Source: a virus. From it: DNA of 25,354 nucleotides. The stretch covers positions 1-25,354 of the IMG/VR virus record IMGVR_UViG_3300033993_002093. One strand, 5' to 3'. The position numbers and the translations under genes are program-made. Below the pieces are notes generated by a model. It was not told where the DNA came from, ran no database searches, and worked only from the letters and a program-made list of their open reading frames with translations. This document shows positions 1 through 6,019 of the stretch, piece by piece (position 1 is the stretch's first letter; each line of letters begins with the position of its first letter).

Positions 1-60
1 CCTGCCTCCTGCCTCCTGCCTCCCGCCCCTGCCCCCTGCCCCCTGCCTTCGTCTGCCTCA
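1..60. repeat. Pyrimidine-rich 7-nt tandem repeat
   Basis: The window opens inside a run of CCTGCCT / CCCTGCC heptamers on the + strand, with strongly biased C+T content. The units degenerate towards position 50, where a 40-nt block begins that recurs exactly at 2777-2816. The left end is cut by the window, so the true copy number is unknown. I see no gene in 1-215: the open frame running through it from position 63 has no ribosome site and its product is low-complexity Arg-rich. Confidence 0.7.
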
Positions 61-96
61 GGTTGTGCGTCCGGTTGTGCGTCCGGTTGCTGCGCC
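61..96. repeat. 12-nt iterons upstream of the DUF932 gene
   Basis: Two perfect tandem copies of GGTTGTGCGTCC (61-72, 73-84) are followed by a degenerate third (85-96). The same unit is arrayed at 2788-2832 and appears singly at 4557-4572. In each case a conserved TTGACAGCC motif follows after roughly 50 nt, so these are candidate binding sites for a shared regulator. That role is inferred from the layout only. Confidence 0.6.
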
Positions 97-143
97 GCCG
101 ATGGCTGTCTACTCACCTGTTTGGCTGGGTCCGCACTCGGGGC

Positions 144-164
144 TTGACAGCCGTGGTTCAATGG
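144..164 (+). promoter_or_regulatory. TTGACAGCC-N8-ATGG motif, copy A
   Basis: This 21-bp motif occurs three times (144, 2881, 4632), each time with 50-52 nt between its end and a start codon. TTGACA looks like a sigma-70 -35 box, but no good -10 box lies 16-18 nt downstream in any copy. The conserved right half may therefore carry the recognition. The following leader (about 169-197) can fold into a hairpin, CCGACCGGCC against GGCCGATCGG with one mismatch. Confidence 0.5.
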
Positions 165-215
165 TTCCAGCCGACCGGCCACCCCGGCCGATCGGTTCAC
201 GAGAGGAAACACCCC

Positions 216-1328
216 ATGTCCAGAGAGACAATGCAATGGCTCAACGAGAACGTCATGTACGGCTTCGCCGCTCACCGGTCCAACTGGGATGCGTCGATGT
301 CGTTCGGTCAGGGCGGCAAGCCCTGGTTCGCTGACGAGAACTACCAGTACCTCTACCAAGACGGCATCCCCGTACAGGATGTCATCGACAACCTGTTCTG
401 GTGGACTCCGGTGGAGGCTGAGCCGCTCATCCGCGTCGTTTGCGACATCGACGACGCACACTCGTTCCTCGACGACGGCACCCCGTATCGGTACGTCGCC
501 GACCCGAAGCGCAAGGCGATCTTGCGTCCCGACACGCTCGAAGTGTTCGGCTACTTCGGCAAGGACAGTTACACCGTGCATGGCTACGAACAGTGGCTCA
601 TCACGAACGTCGCCAACCTGATCGACGACGGCGAGGTCGGTATCTCGTCGGCCGGTCTGTTGCGTGGCGGCGGACAGGCGTGGGTGTCGATCGAACTGCC
701 CGACGACATCGAGGTTGCCGGTGCTGGACACATCCGTCCGTGCATCATCGCCGCCACATCCTGTGACGGCACCCTGGCAACCACCTACGCCACTCGCATC
801 ATGCGGCCCGAGTGTGACAACTCGTTGCGTATCTCGCTCAACGCTTCGGGCAACACGATGCGGGTCAAGCACAGTGCGCGTTCGATGAACCGCATCAGCG
901 ACGCCCGTCAGGCACTCGGCCTGATCTACCAGATGGGCGATGTCGCACAGCAGTGGTTCGACGAGTTGGCGAACGTCGACGTGACCGACCATCAGTTCAA
1001 TCAGATCATCCGTGGTCTGGCACCGATCCCCGACCCGGATGTGGTCGATGGCAAGGTGAAGAATCAGCGGGCGATCACGATTGCCACCGGCAAGCAGTCG
1101 GCACTGCTCGACATGTGGAACCATGACCCCCGTTCGGCACCGTGGAACGGGACGCTGGCCGGTGCGTTCCATGCTGTCAGCACATGGCAGCAGCACGACA
1201 TCCCGCAGGACGACGTGCTGGTGCGCCGTCAGATGATCGGCAGCCTGTCCGGTGGTTTCGACAAGGCGGAGCAGGAGTTCTGGACGATCGTGTCCGGCAT
1301 GGGATTGCACATCCCGGTGGCAGCCTGA
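216..1328 (+). CDS. DUF932-family phage/plasmid-like protein
   Basis: This 370-aa protein resembles the DUF932 family (phage/plasmid-like protein, TIGR03299) that is common in actinobacteriophages and plasmids. The recognisable parts are an N-terminus beginning MSRETMQWLNENVMYGF, a middle stretch AATSCDGTLATTY (about residues 181-193) followed by a PECDNSL segment, and a late LLDMWNHD segment. The molecular function of the family is unknown. I chose ATG 216 because it sits just after GAGAGGAAACACCCC, a leader that recurs at 1748 and 3879; the frame stays open to position 63, but that part is low-complexity. The stop overlaps the next start (TGATG), so the two are co-translated. It is the first gene after the iteron and TTGACAGCC module. 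Length is normal for the family. Confidence 0.85.
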   Translation: MSRETMQWLNENVMYGFAAHRSNWDASMSFGQGGKPWFADENYQYLYQDGIPVQDVIDNLFWWTPVEAEPLIRVVCDIDDAHSFLDDGTPYRYVADPKRKAILRPDTLEVFGYFGKDSYTVHGYEQWLITNVANLIDDGEVGISSAGLLRGGGQAWVSIELPDDIEVAGAGHIRPCIIAATSCDGTLATTYATRIMRPECDNSLRISLNASGNTMRVKHSARSMNRISDARQALGLIYQMGDVAQQWFDELANVDVTDHQFNQIIRGLAPIPDPDVVDGKVKNQRAITIATGKQSALLDMWNHDPRSAPWNGTLAGAFHAVSTWQQHDIPQDDVLVRRQMIGSLSGGFDKAEQEFWTIVSGMGLHIPVAA

Positions 1329-1600
1329 TGGCCCGCTATCGAGTCACCATCCCTGTCGAGTTCATTGTCGATGTCGAGGACGGACACATTGACCCGATGG
1401 CACCCGATCGGGACAACGCGTACCGCTTCGTCGAGTGCATCACTGAGTTGGTTCGTGACGAGAAGTTGTTCGACTCGACGTGGTGGTTCATGGACCCGGC
1501 CAACGATCAGTTCATGGAACTGAAGCAGGTTGGTTGGTCGTCGTTGGACTGGCAGATCGACGACGACAACCCCTGGTCGCACATCAAGCGGATCAAGTAG
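1328..1600 (+). CDS. Hypothetical protein, 90 aa
   Basis: I do not recognise this 90-aa protein. It begins MARYRVTIPVEFIVDVEDGH, a run of alternating hydrophobic residues that suggests a beta-strand, and it is rich in Asp and Trp (FDSTWWFMD, VGWSSLDWQIDDD). The ATG shares one base with the stop of the DUF932 gene, so it is probably translated by coupling. A perfect 15-bp hairpin begins 5 nt after its stop and closes the unit. It looks soluble, with no signal peptide or membrane segment. It could assist the DUF932 protein, but only adjacency supports that. Confidence 0.75.
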   Translation: MARYRVTIPVEFIVDVEDGHIDPMAPDRDNAYRFVECITELVRDEKLFDSTWWFMDPANDQFMELKQVGWSSLDWQIDDDNPWSHIKRIK

Positions 1601-1605
1601 CACCC

Positions 1606-1640
1606 TGGCCGTCACCCCGAACATGTCGGGGTGACGGCCA
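1606..1640 (+). terminator. Perfect 15-bp hairpin after the 90-aa gene
   Basis: The left arm 1606-1620 and right arm 1626-1640 pair perfectly around the 5-nt loop ACATG. No U-tract follows, so it may be an intrinsic terminator without a tail or an RNA-processing structure. It lies 3 nt upstream of the tRNA-like element. Confidence 0.6.
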
Positions 1641-1643
1641 CAT

Positions 1644-1718
1644 GGGGGCAGTGGGCCTGGTGGCCCGGCCGGAACCTAGAAACCGTGCTCCCTTGGGGTT
1701 CGATTCCCCCTGTCTCCA
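1644..1718 (+). tRNA. tRNA-like element with abnormal anticodon arm
   Basis: This 75-nt stretch has tRNA topology. Acceptor GGGGGCA (1644-1650) pairs with TGTCTCC (1711-1717) using two G-U pairs, and the discriminator is A1718. The D arm is GGGC/GCCC (1653-1656, 1663-1666) with a short 6-nt loop containing GG. The T arm has four G-C pairs around the classic loop TTCGATT (1699-1705). The anticodon arm is irregular: GCCGG (1668-1672) pairs with 1683-1688 only if T1686 is bulged, leaving a 10-nt loop AACCTAGAAA. Position 8 is G rather than U, and CCA is not encoded. It may be a decayed tRNA, a tRNA mimic, or an attachment-site fragment. No amino-acid identity can be assigned. Confidence 0.45.
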
Positions 1719-1747
1719 CTCCGCCGCGTGTCGGTTACACGCACACT

Positions 1748-1762
1748 GAAAGGAAACACCCC
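1748..1762 (+). promoter_or_regulatory. Conserved start-associated leader
   Basis: GAAAGGAAACACCCC immediately precedes the ATG at 1763. The same 15-mer precedes the TTG at 3894, and a one-base variant (GAGAGG...) precedes the ATG at 216. A related AGGAGGAATACACCCCA precedes the ATG at 2954. It combines an AGGA ribosome site with a conserved ACACCCC spacer, like the start-associated sequences of some mycobacteriophages. Confidence 0.7.
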
Positions 1763-2326
1763 ATGAAACCTATCAACCTGTACAGCGTCAAAGGTGGTGT
1801 GGGCTTGACGACCGTGGTCGCCTTGCTCGCCACCCATATCGCTCAGTACGAGCCGGTGACCATCCGCGTCGACGACCCCGACGAGTTCGCCGATCTGGCC
1901 TGCACGTTCGGGGCGGCTGTCGGCGACTACCAGATGCAGGTGTTCGAGCACGGACAGAAGCACATCAAGGTCATCACTAACCGCGTGGACGCGCCGTACA
2001 ACTTGCGTGTCTCGCATCGCCCGATCGACGACCATTTCAACGTGATGGTCGTTGACACGTCGTATGTCGGTCTGCGCCGTGTCGTCATGTCCACAACGAG
2101 CCACTATCCGCCTGACGGTCTGGTGGTTGTCACACAGCCTGCACGTGCCCTGAGTGCAGCAGACGCGTCGATGGTTGCCGCCGCACCCGTCATCGCGGAA
2201 CTCACCTACGACCCGCATCTGGCCCGCATGATCGACGCCGGAATGTTGCTGCACACACCGAAGGTGCCGCAACGCAACGAACTGTCCGCAGTGGTCAAGG
2301 CGGCACGTGAGGCGGTGACGGCATGA
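1763..2326 (+). CDS. ParA/MinD-like protein with altered P-loop
   Basis: This 187-aa protein resembles the ParA/MinD family of deviant Walker A ATPases, which position DNA or protein cargo. It starts MKPINLYSVKGGVGLTTVVA. The KGGVG-TT framework is intact (residues 10-17), but the residue that is Lys in KGGVGKTT is Leu15. A Walker B-like strand VMVVDTS follows near residue 95. At 187 aa it is shorter than typical ParA proteins, and no ParB-like gene is adjacent. Loss of the P-loop lysine would normally cripple ATP hydrolysis, so it may be a non-catalytic or ATP-binding-only relative. The start follows the shared GAAAGGAAACACCCC leader. It overlaps the next gene by 4 nt (ATGA). Confidence 0.7.
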   Translation: MKPINLYSVKGGVGLTTVVALLATHIAQYEPVTIRVDDPDEFADLACTFGAAVGDYQMQVFEHGQKHIKVITNRVDAPYNLRVSHRPIDDHFNVMVVDTSYVGLRRVVMSTTSHYPPDGLVVVTQPARALSAADASMVAAAPVIAELTYDPHLARMIDAGMLLHTPKVPQRNELSAVVKAAREAVTA

Positions 2327-2709
2327 GCGCGAAGGACAACATGCTTCGCTGGGTGGAAGCACTCGAATCCGGCGAATATCAGCAAGGCGTCGGCTACCTG
2401 CATGACCGCCACGACAACCTGTTCTGCTGTCTTGGTGTGGCATGTGATCTGGCATACAAGGACGGTGCCGTGACAAAGCACCAGTACGACGACGATGAGC
2501 CGGGGCGTTCACCGGCATGGGTCGTACGGTACGGCAAGGCTGAACTCACCACTGTGTTGCCCGACGAGGTGGTGGACTGGCTGGGCCTTGCATCACAGAA
2601 CCCGGAAGTGGAGACCGATGACAGTCGTGTCGAAATCACCCATGTGAACGACGCGTGGGAGATGTCGTTCACGGAGATCGCGCAACTCATCCGGAACAAC
2701 TACCTGTAG
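2323..2709 (+). CDS. Conserved phage hypothetical protein, 128 aa
   Basis: The 128-aa product has a pattern I recognise from many phage hypothetical proteins: an N-terminal W-AL-SG-Y-QG-GYL segment, FCCLGVACDLAY (about residues 34-45), a central LPDEVVDWLGL, and a final VNDAWEMSFTEIAQLI. The function of this group is not known to me. The conserved FCCLGVACD cysteine cluster and LPDEV-WLGL motif are the strongest evidence for the call. It begins within the ParA-like stop (ATGA), so it is translationally coupled to it. A strong intrinsic terminator begins 9 nt after the stop. No membrane segment is visible. Confidence 0.75.
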   Translation: MSAKDNMLRWVEALESGEYQQGVGYLHDRHDNLFCCLGVACDLAYKDGAVTKHQYDDDEPGRSPAWVVRYGKAELTTVLPDEVVDWLGLASQNPEVETDDSRVEITHVNDAWEMSFTEIAQLIRNNYL

Positions 2710-2718
2710 TACCACAAC

Positions 2719-2759
2719 AAAGGCCCGACCGATCAGCAACTCTGACCGGTCGGGCCTTT
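2719..2759 (+). terminator. Intrinsic terminator
   Basis: An 18-nt arm at 2719-2736 pairs with 2742-2759 (one mismatch) around the loop CAACT, with an A-tract on the left and TTT on the right. Its AAAGGCCCGACCGATC arm closely resembles the terminator at 5046-5086, suggesting copies of one terminator cassette. Confidence 0.85.
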
Positions 2760-2787
2760 GTCGCGTCTCCTGTGCGCGTCTGCCTCA

Positions 2788-2832
2788 GGTTGTGCGTCCG
2801 GTTGTGCGTCCGGTTGTACGTCAGGTTGTGCG
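2788..2832. repeat. 12-nt iteron array, about 3.75 units
   Basis: Units GGTTGTGCGTCC (2788-2799, 2800-2811), GGTTGTACGTCA (2812-2823) and GGTTGTGCG (2824-2832) run in tandem. The block 2777-2816 is identical over 40 nt to 50-89. The 16-nt ACGTCAGGTTGTGCGG at 2818-2833 is identical to 4557-4572. This ties three intergenic regions together as one regulatory family. Confidence 0.75.
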
Positions 2833-2880
2833 GAAATGGACGGTGTGCGGCCCCTCACCGGACATGGCAAGACACGGGGC

Positions 2881-2901
2881 TTGACAGCCTGGGGATGATG
2901 G
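2881..2901 (+). promoter_or_regulatory. TTGACAGCC-N8-ATGG motif, copy B
   Basis: Second copy of the 21-bp motif, 52 nt before the ATG at 2954. The leader contains the hairpin TCGGCA-ACCGG-TGCCGA (about 2910-2926). No canonical -10 lies at the expected spacing from TTGACA. Confidence 0.5.
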
Positions 2902-2953
2902 TGGGGTCGATCGGCAACCGGTGCCGACGACTCAACAGGAGGAATACACCCCA

Positions 2954-3802
2954 ATGTCCATCGAGACACAGATCGACCAGATCCACGAGATCGTCGATGA
3001 GCGGCCCACCACTGAGGCTGAGAGGGCGGCGTGCAATGAGTTGAACACGACAATGCGTGGGTGCAGCAGCATCAGTCCGACCAGTCACTTCTGCGTTCTG
3101 CGGTCTGACCACGACGGTCTGCACATCTCCACGAGGGGCAGTTTCAGCACGCACCTCGCATCGTGGGGCACCGCCGCACAGTGGGGCATCAGCCCCGCTG
3201 TGGCGGAGACGCTCACGCCGACGGAGATGCCGACGGAGGACGCCACTACGGCGTTCATCTACGGCAAGTTGCACGAGCCGGTGGCGGTCAACATCAGCGA
3301 CTTCAGCGGCTACACCGCCACTGAGAGCCGCGAGCAGTACAACTACGCACGGCGTCAGTTGCTCGAACTGGCGGACAAGTACCGGCAGAGCGAGGACGAC
3401 AACGCGATTGCCAGGCAGGTGGCGGAGGCCAACCTGTCCACTTCGGATGCCAACACGGCGCACTACCGCATGTTGGCGAACGAGCACCAGCAGGACTTCA
3501 AGACGTTCGCTGATGCACTGTTGGAGGAGGCTGAGAACCGCGGTTGGTGCGCCGATTACGAGCGGTTCGCCGAGAGAGTCAACGACAGCCTGCTCCACAA
3601 CGAGGTGCCTCACCGCACCAAGCAGTACACCGTGACGAACACGTACACCGTCACGGTGTCGTACACCGTCGAGATGCGTGACGAGGACGAGGCCATCGAG
3701 TACGTCCAGAACAACATCAGCGCCCCGTCGTTCCGTTGCAACACGTGGGATGTCATCGACACGAGTGACGACAGTGAGTGGTCGGCGGAGGCCACTGACT
3801 GA
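2954..3802 (+). CDS. Hypothetical protein, 282 aa
   Basis: I do not recognise a family for this 282-aa acidic protein. It starts MSIETQIDQIHEIVDERPTT. The centre (about residues 120-215) is rich in Ala, Glu and Gln and looks mostly helical, for example NYARRQLLELADKYR and FKTFADALLEEAENRG. The C-terminus has a Thr/Val/Tyr-rich repeated strand pattern (YTVTNTYTVTVSYTVEM) followed by EDEAIEYVQNNI, which resembles a small beta-alpha module. ATG 2954 follows an AGGAGG ribosome site and the ACACCCC leader variant. It is the only gene of its unit, lying downstream of iteron array B and upstream of a 16-bp hairpin. No signal peptide or membrane segment is seen. Confidence 0.75.
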   Translation: MSIETQIDQIHEIVDERPTTEAERAACNELNTTMRGCSSISPTSHFCVLRSDHDGLHISTRGSFSTHLASWGTAAQWGISPAVAETLTPTEMPTEDATTAFIYGKLHEPVAVNISDFSGYTATESREQYNYARRQLLELADKYRQSEDDNAIARQVAEANLSTSDANTAHYRMLANEHQQDFKTFADALLEEAENRGWCADYERFAERVNDSLLHNEVPHRTKQYTVTNTYTVTVSYTVEMRDEDEAIEYVQNNISAPSFRCNTWDVIDTSDDSEWSAEATD

Positions 3803-3816
3803 CATGAGCAATGCCT

Positions 3817-3853
3817 ACCCCGGCCCGGTGCCTACATGGCATCGGGCCGGGGT
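3817..3853 (+). terminator. 16-bp hairpin after the 282-aa gene
   Basis: ACCCCGGCCCGGTGCC (3817-3832) pairs with 3838-3853 around TACAT, with one G-U pair. Outer bases GAGCA and TGCTC could extend it. No clear U-tract follows, so termination may be partial, allowing read-through to 3894. Confidence 0.6.
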
Positions 3854-3893
3854 CGGGGAGTGCTCATGCTCCCCTGAGGAAAGGAAACACCCC

Positions 3894-4130
3894 TTGCGAA
3901 CAATCAGTAGACCTGCCCCGATGAGGGCAACACCTGAACAGGTACAACAGGTTGTCCACATCACGTGGGGCAGCCAGTATCACCGGCAGTGGCAAGGCAC
4001 TCTCACCGGCATCATCGTGTTGCAGGACGACGAGTTCACACTGGTGCAGATGTTCAGCGCCGGTTGTGTTCACAACATCGTCGCCATCCCCACCCCGGAC
4101 ATCATCCGGATGGTGCCATATGGACACTGA
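3894..4130 (+). CDS. Hypothetical protein, 78 aa, TTG start
   Basis: I do not recognise this 78-aa product. I place its start at the TTG at 3894 because that codon sits directly after a perfect copy of the 15-nt leader GAAAGGAAACACCCC that precedes the ParA-like gene; the frame stays open further upstream, but only through the hairpin. The product begins (M)RTISRPAPMRATPEQVQQ and continues into a hydrophobic GIIVLQDDEFTLVQMF strand segment, perhaps a small SH3-like or Sm-like barrel. A downstream ATG (M10) is an alternative start without the leader. It overlaps the next gene by 11 nt. Confidence 0.65.
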   Translation: MRTISRPAPMRATPEQVQQVVHITWGSQYHRQWQGTLTGIIVLQDDEFTLVQMFSAGCVHNIVAIPTPDIIRMVPYGH

Positions 4131-4464
4131 CATCGACACAACCGGGGTGCTAGGCGATGACTGGCACCCGCTGTATTCAGACCCGATCTGGTACAGCACC
4201 GATGCACCGTGTGTTTGCGGTGCAACATGGCAGCCTGCACCGGAGTTCGGTCAGGGTGCCAGAGAGATGACCCACACCGAAGCATGTCGGTACATGGTCT
4301 GGGCAAACGCCGACGAGCAGTATTGCGACCCCGAATGGGAACTCGCCGACGAGGACACCGACGCCTACTTGGCGTACACGGCAGCATGTATCAACGAGTC
4401 ATGTGACTTTCACACGCCGCATATGTGGCGAGTGCATGGTCGCCCTACCGGCCCACTGGGCTAG
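4120..4464 (+). CDS. Hypothetical Cys/Trp-rich protein, 114 aa
   Basis: This 114-aa acidic protein is unknown to me. It carries a CVCG pair (about residues 32-35) and further Cys and His residues in EACRYMVWA, QYCDPEWE, AACINESCDFHTPH and MWRVH. Together these could bind a metal, but no standard zinc-finger spacing is evident. It is rich in Asp, Glu, Trp and Tyr. The ATG lies inside the end of the preceding 78-aa gene (11-nt overlap), indicating coupling. A perfect 18-bp terminator begins 14 nt after its stop. Confidence 0.7.
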   Translation: MDTDIDTTGVLGDDWHPLYSDPIWYSTDAPCVCGATWQPAPEFGQGAREMTHTEACRYMVWANADEQYCDPEWELADEDTDAYLAYTAACINESCDFHTPHMWRVHGRPTGPLG

Positions 4465-4478
4465 GTAGAGCAACAATC

Positions 4479-4523
4479 GAAAGGGCGCACAGTCGGAACC
4501 CTCCGCCGACTGTGCGCCCTTTC
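4479..4523 (+). terminator. Perfect 18-bp intrinsic terminator
   Basis: GAAAGGGCGCACAGTCGG (4479-4496) pairs perfectly with 4506-4523 around a 9-nt loop, followed by TTCTTC-type sequence. It is the strongest hairpin in the left part of the window. Positions 4524-4702 hold no convincing gene; they contain the single iteron and motif copy C, and 4575-4610 is visibly AT-richer. Confidence 0.9.
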
Positions 4524-4556
4524 TTCATGCCCGGATTCAGTGCTCATAATGGACTT

Positions 4557-4572
4557 ACGTCAGGTTGTGCGG
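4557..4572. repeat. Single iteron copy, ACGTCAGGTTGTGCGG
   Basis: This 16-nt sequence is identical to 2818-2833 in iteron array B. It lies 59 nt upstream of motif copy C, matching the arrangement at the other two sites. Confidence 0.65.
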
Positions 4573-4631
4573 ATCGCAAAGCGAACAAATCAACCTATTC
4601 AATGGGCCGACGATCACTGGGACGAGGGCTA

Positions 4632-4652
4632 TTGACAGCCTGACGATAATGG
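4632..4652 (+). promoter_or_regulatory. TTGACAGCC-N8-ATGG motif, copy C
   Basis: Third copy, 50 nt before the GTG at 4703. This copy reads GATAATGG at its right end, the closest of the three to a -10 box. The leader contains AGTGGCGG and CCGCCCCACT, which can form an imperfect hairpin around 4656-4681. Confidence 0.55.
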
Positions 4653-4702
4653 GGTTAGTGGCGGCGACCTACCGCCCCACTACTACAACTGTTGGAGGAA
4701 CA

Positions 4703-5041
4703 GTGCCTACCAAGAAGAACAACAACACCCCTACCGTTCTTGATCCGAACATGTTCGGTATCCGTTGCTACGGCAAGAACCGGGATACGTGGGGAATCGT
4801 CGGTCCGTCTGAGAAGATCGCAGAGATGTTCCGCGACACCGAGACGGTGTTCACTATCAAGACCAAGCGCGGCACCGACATGAACCTCATGTTCACTGGT
4901 TCGGTCGTCGTCCGTAAGGTCGAGGGTGAGCCGCGCCGAATCTGGATGGAGGACGGTGCGAAGAAGTCGGCGGCGATCTACAACCGGATCACCAAGACCA
5001 AGAAGAACGCGGAGATGTTCGACGAAAGCATCTTCGAGTAG
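4703..5041 (+). CDS. Hypothetical basic protein, 112 aa
   Basis: I do not recognise this 112-aa protein. With the GTG start at 4703 it begins MPTKKNNNTPTVLDPNMFG and is Lys-rich, with ITKTKKNAEMFDESIFE at the end. Strand-like segments (TVFTIKTKRGTDMNLMFTGSVVVRK) suggest a beta-rich core, and a basic surface could bind nucleic acid. I prefer GTG 4703 over the ATG at 4565 because GGAGGA lies 5 nt upstream and motif copy C lies exactly where it does for the other two regulated genes. It is a single-gene unit closed by the terminator at 5046. Confidence 0.75.
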   Translation: MPTKKNNNTPTVLDPNMFGIRCYGKNRDTWGIVGPSEKIAEMFRDTETVFTIKTKRGTDMNLMFTGSVVVRKVEGEPRRIWMEDGAKKSAAIYNRITKTKKNAEMFDESIFE

Positions 5042-5045
5042 AGGG

Positions 5046-5086
5046 AAAGGCCCGGCCGATCGAGCGATTCGATCGGTCGGGCCTTT
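5046..5086 (+). terminator. Intrinsic terminator
   Basis: AAAGGCCCGGCCGATCGA (5046-5063) pairs with 5069-5086 around GCGAT, with one G-U pair, and CTTCTT follows. It is a near copy of the terminator at 2719-2759. A second inverted repeat (CGGCCGACTGTCC and GGACACGTCGGCCG, about 5107-5135) lies further on in the gap before 5242. Confidence 0.85.
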
Positions 5087-5205
5087 CTTCGCGCCCCAAC
5101 GCCGGTCGGCCGACTGTCCCAGTTTGGACACGTCGGCCGCCCCCACCCTTAGGGGCCAGTTCACGTGCCGATCCCATGTGCCGTTGGGGGTAACTAGACG
5201 GAGTG

Positions 5206-5235
5206 TTGACATGTCCAGACTGGGGACGGTACGGT
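5206..5235 (+). promoter_or_regulatory. Promoter for the packaging block, leaderless
   Basis: TTGACA (5206-5211), an 18-nt spacer and TACGGT (5230-5235) form a good actinobacterial-type promoter. Six bases separate the -10 box from the ATG at 5242, so the expected first transcribed base is the A of the start codon. A leaderless mRNA is inferred. GGAG at 5237-5240 is too close to the ATG to act as a normal ribosome site. Confidence 0.7.
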
Positions 5236-5241
5236 TGGAGC

Positions 5242-5703
5242 ATGGAAATCATCGCTGTCACCGCCATTCTGGCTGTTCTGCTGCTGTCTTTCGGGGCGAT
5301 GCGGACGTACGCGAGCCTGGTCACGGCCACTTCTCAGCCTCAGATCGACGTATCCCAGGTTGTGCGGGATGTTCTGGACAGGTTCGTCGAGCAGTCGAAG
5401 TCGACGAACGAGACGATCACGGGTGTGTATGCCCCGGTGGAGCGCACGGGTGGCGCGAATGGCTCGATTCAGGACTGGGCGCAGGCGTTGGAGTCGTTGG
5501 AACCTGCCCGGATGGCGTCGTACAACGATTTCGATGACTCTGATCCGACCGATCTGTACTTGAAGCCGACGCGTGTGTCGGCAGCGATGATCGACGGCGG
5601 TGACGAGAACCCGTTCGGCATTCCTGGCCTGGTCACGATGGCCCGGAAGGATGAGCCGTTGACGATCGCGGACATTCTCGGTACCGGTCATGCCGCGCGG
5701 TGA
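5242..5703 (+). CDS. Membrane-anchored hypothetical protein, 153 aa
   Basis: The 153-aa protein has one N-terminal hydrophobic segment (IIAVTAILAVLLLSF, residues 3-17), then a soluble acidic domain with VSQVVRDVLDRFVEQ and repeated Asp/Ser-rich patches. It could be a type I- or III-like membrane anchor or an uncleaved signal; no lipobox cysteine is present. I do not recognise a family. ATG 5242 is favoured because it coincides with the predicted transcription start; an upstream in-frame ATG at 5203 would precede the -35 box. It is the first gene of the packaging block and overlaps the next gene by 14 nt. Confidence 0.7.
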   Translation: MEIIAVTAILAVLLLSFGAMRTYASLVTATSQPQIDVSQVVRDVLDRFVEQSKSTNETITGVYAPVERTGGANGSIQDWAQALESLEPARMASYNDFDDSDPTDLYLKPTRVSAAMIDGGDENPFGIPGLVTMARKDEPLTIADILGTGHAAR

Positions 5704-6019
5704 CGCCAGCCAGAAGGCGCGTCAGCGTGCCCGCAACGGCACCGATCAGGGGTCGAGTCTCATCACGAAAGTGGCGGCGAACATGCACCGCCGCGAGTTC
5801 GCCGACATCGAACATGTCGCTGAACATGTGTGTGACTTGCAGGCCGTGTTCCAGTCGGGGCAGATCATGGCGAACCGTGCTGTGACCGGGACGTTGGTGG
5901 CAGGCAAGGAGTGGGGGCACGAGATGTTGGATGCCGCGATGGCGTCGCAGGGTCGTGCCGTGTACGTGCGGTTCTATGTGGTGCCGCTGAACGCTGTCGT
6001 GGAGGACGAAGATGAGTGA
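5690..6019 (+). CDS. Hypothetical protein, 109 aa
   Basis: This 109-aa protein has a basic N-terminus (MPRGDASQKARQRARNG) and a helical middle with FADIEHVAEHVCDLQAVFQ. It ends in a strand (VYVRFYVVPLNAVV) plus an acidic tail EDEDE. I do not recognise it. It overlaps both neighbours, by 14 nt upstream and 8 nt downstream, so it is part of a tightly coupled cluster leading to the terminase genes. The basic N-terminus would allow DNA contact, but nothing identifies a DNA-binding fold. Confidence 0.7.
   Translation: MPRGDASQKARQRARNGTDQGSSLITKVAANMHRREFADIEHVAEHVCDLQAVFQSGQIMANRAVTGTLVAGKEWGHEMLDAAMASQGRAVYVRFYVVPLNAVVEDEDE

Noticed and set aside
61-96. Tandem repeats considered as a CRISPR array
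   Set aside because: Units are 12 nt, directly abutting and without spacers; no cas genes are present.
63-215. N-terminal extension of the DUF932 gene to the ATG at 63
   Set aside because: The extension reads through iterons, has no ribosome site and is Arg-rich low complexity; the leader directly before 216 fixes the start.
2881-2909. TTGACA read as an ordinary sigma-70 -35 box
   Set aside because: None of the three copies has a TANNNT hexamer 16-18 nt downstream, so I kept it as a conserved motif of unknown type.
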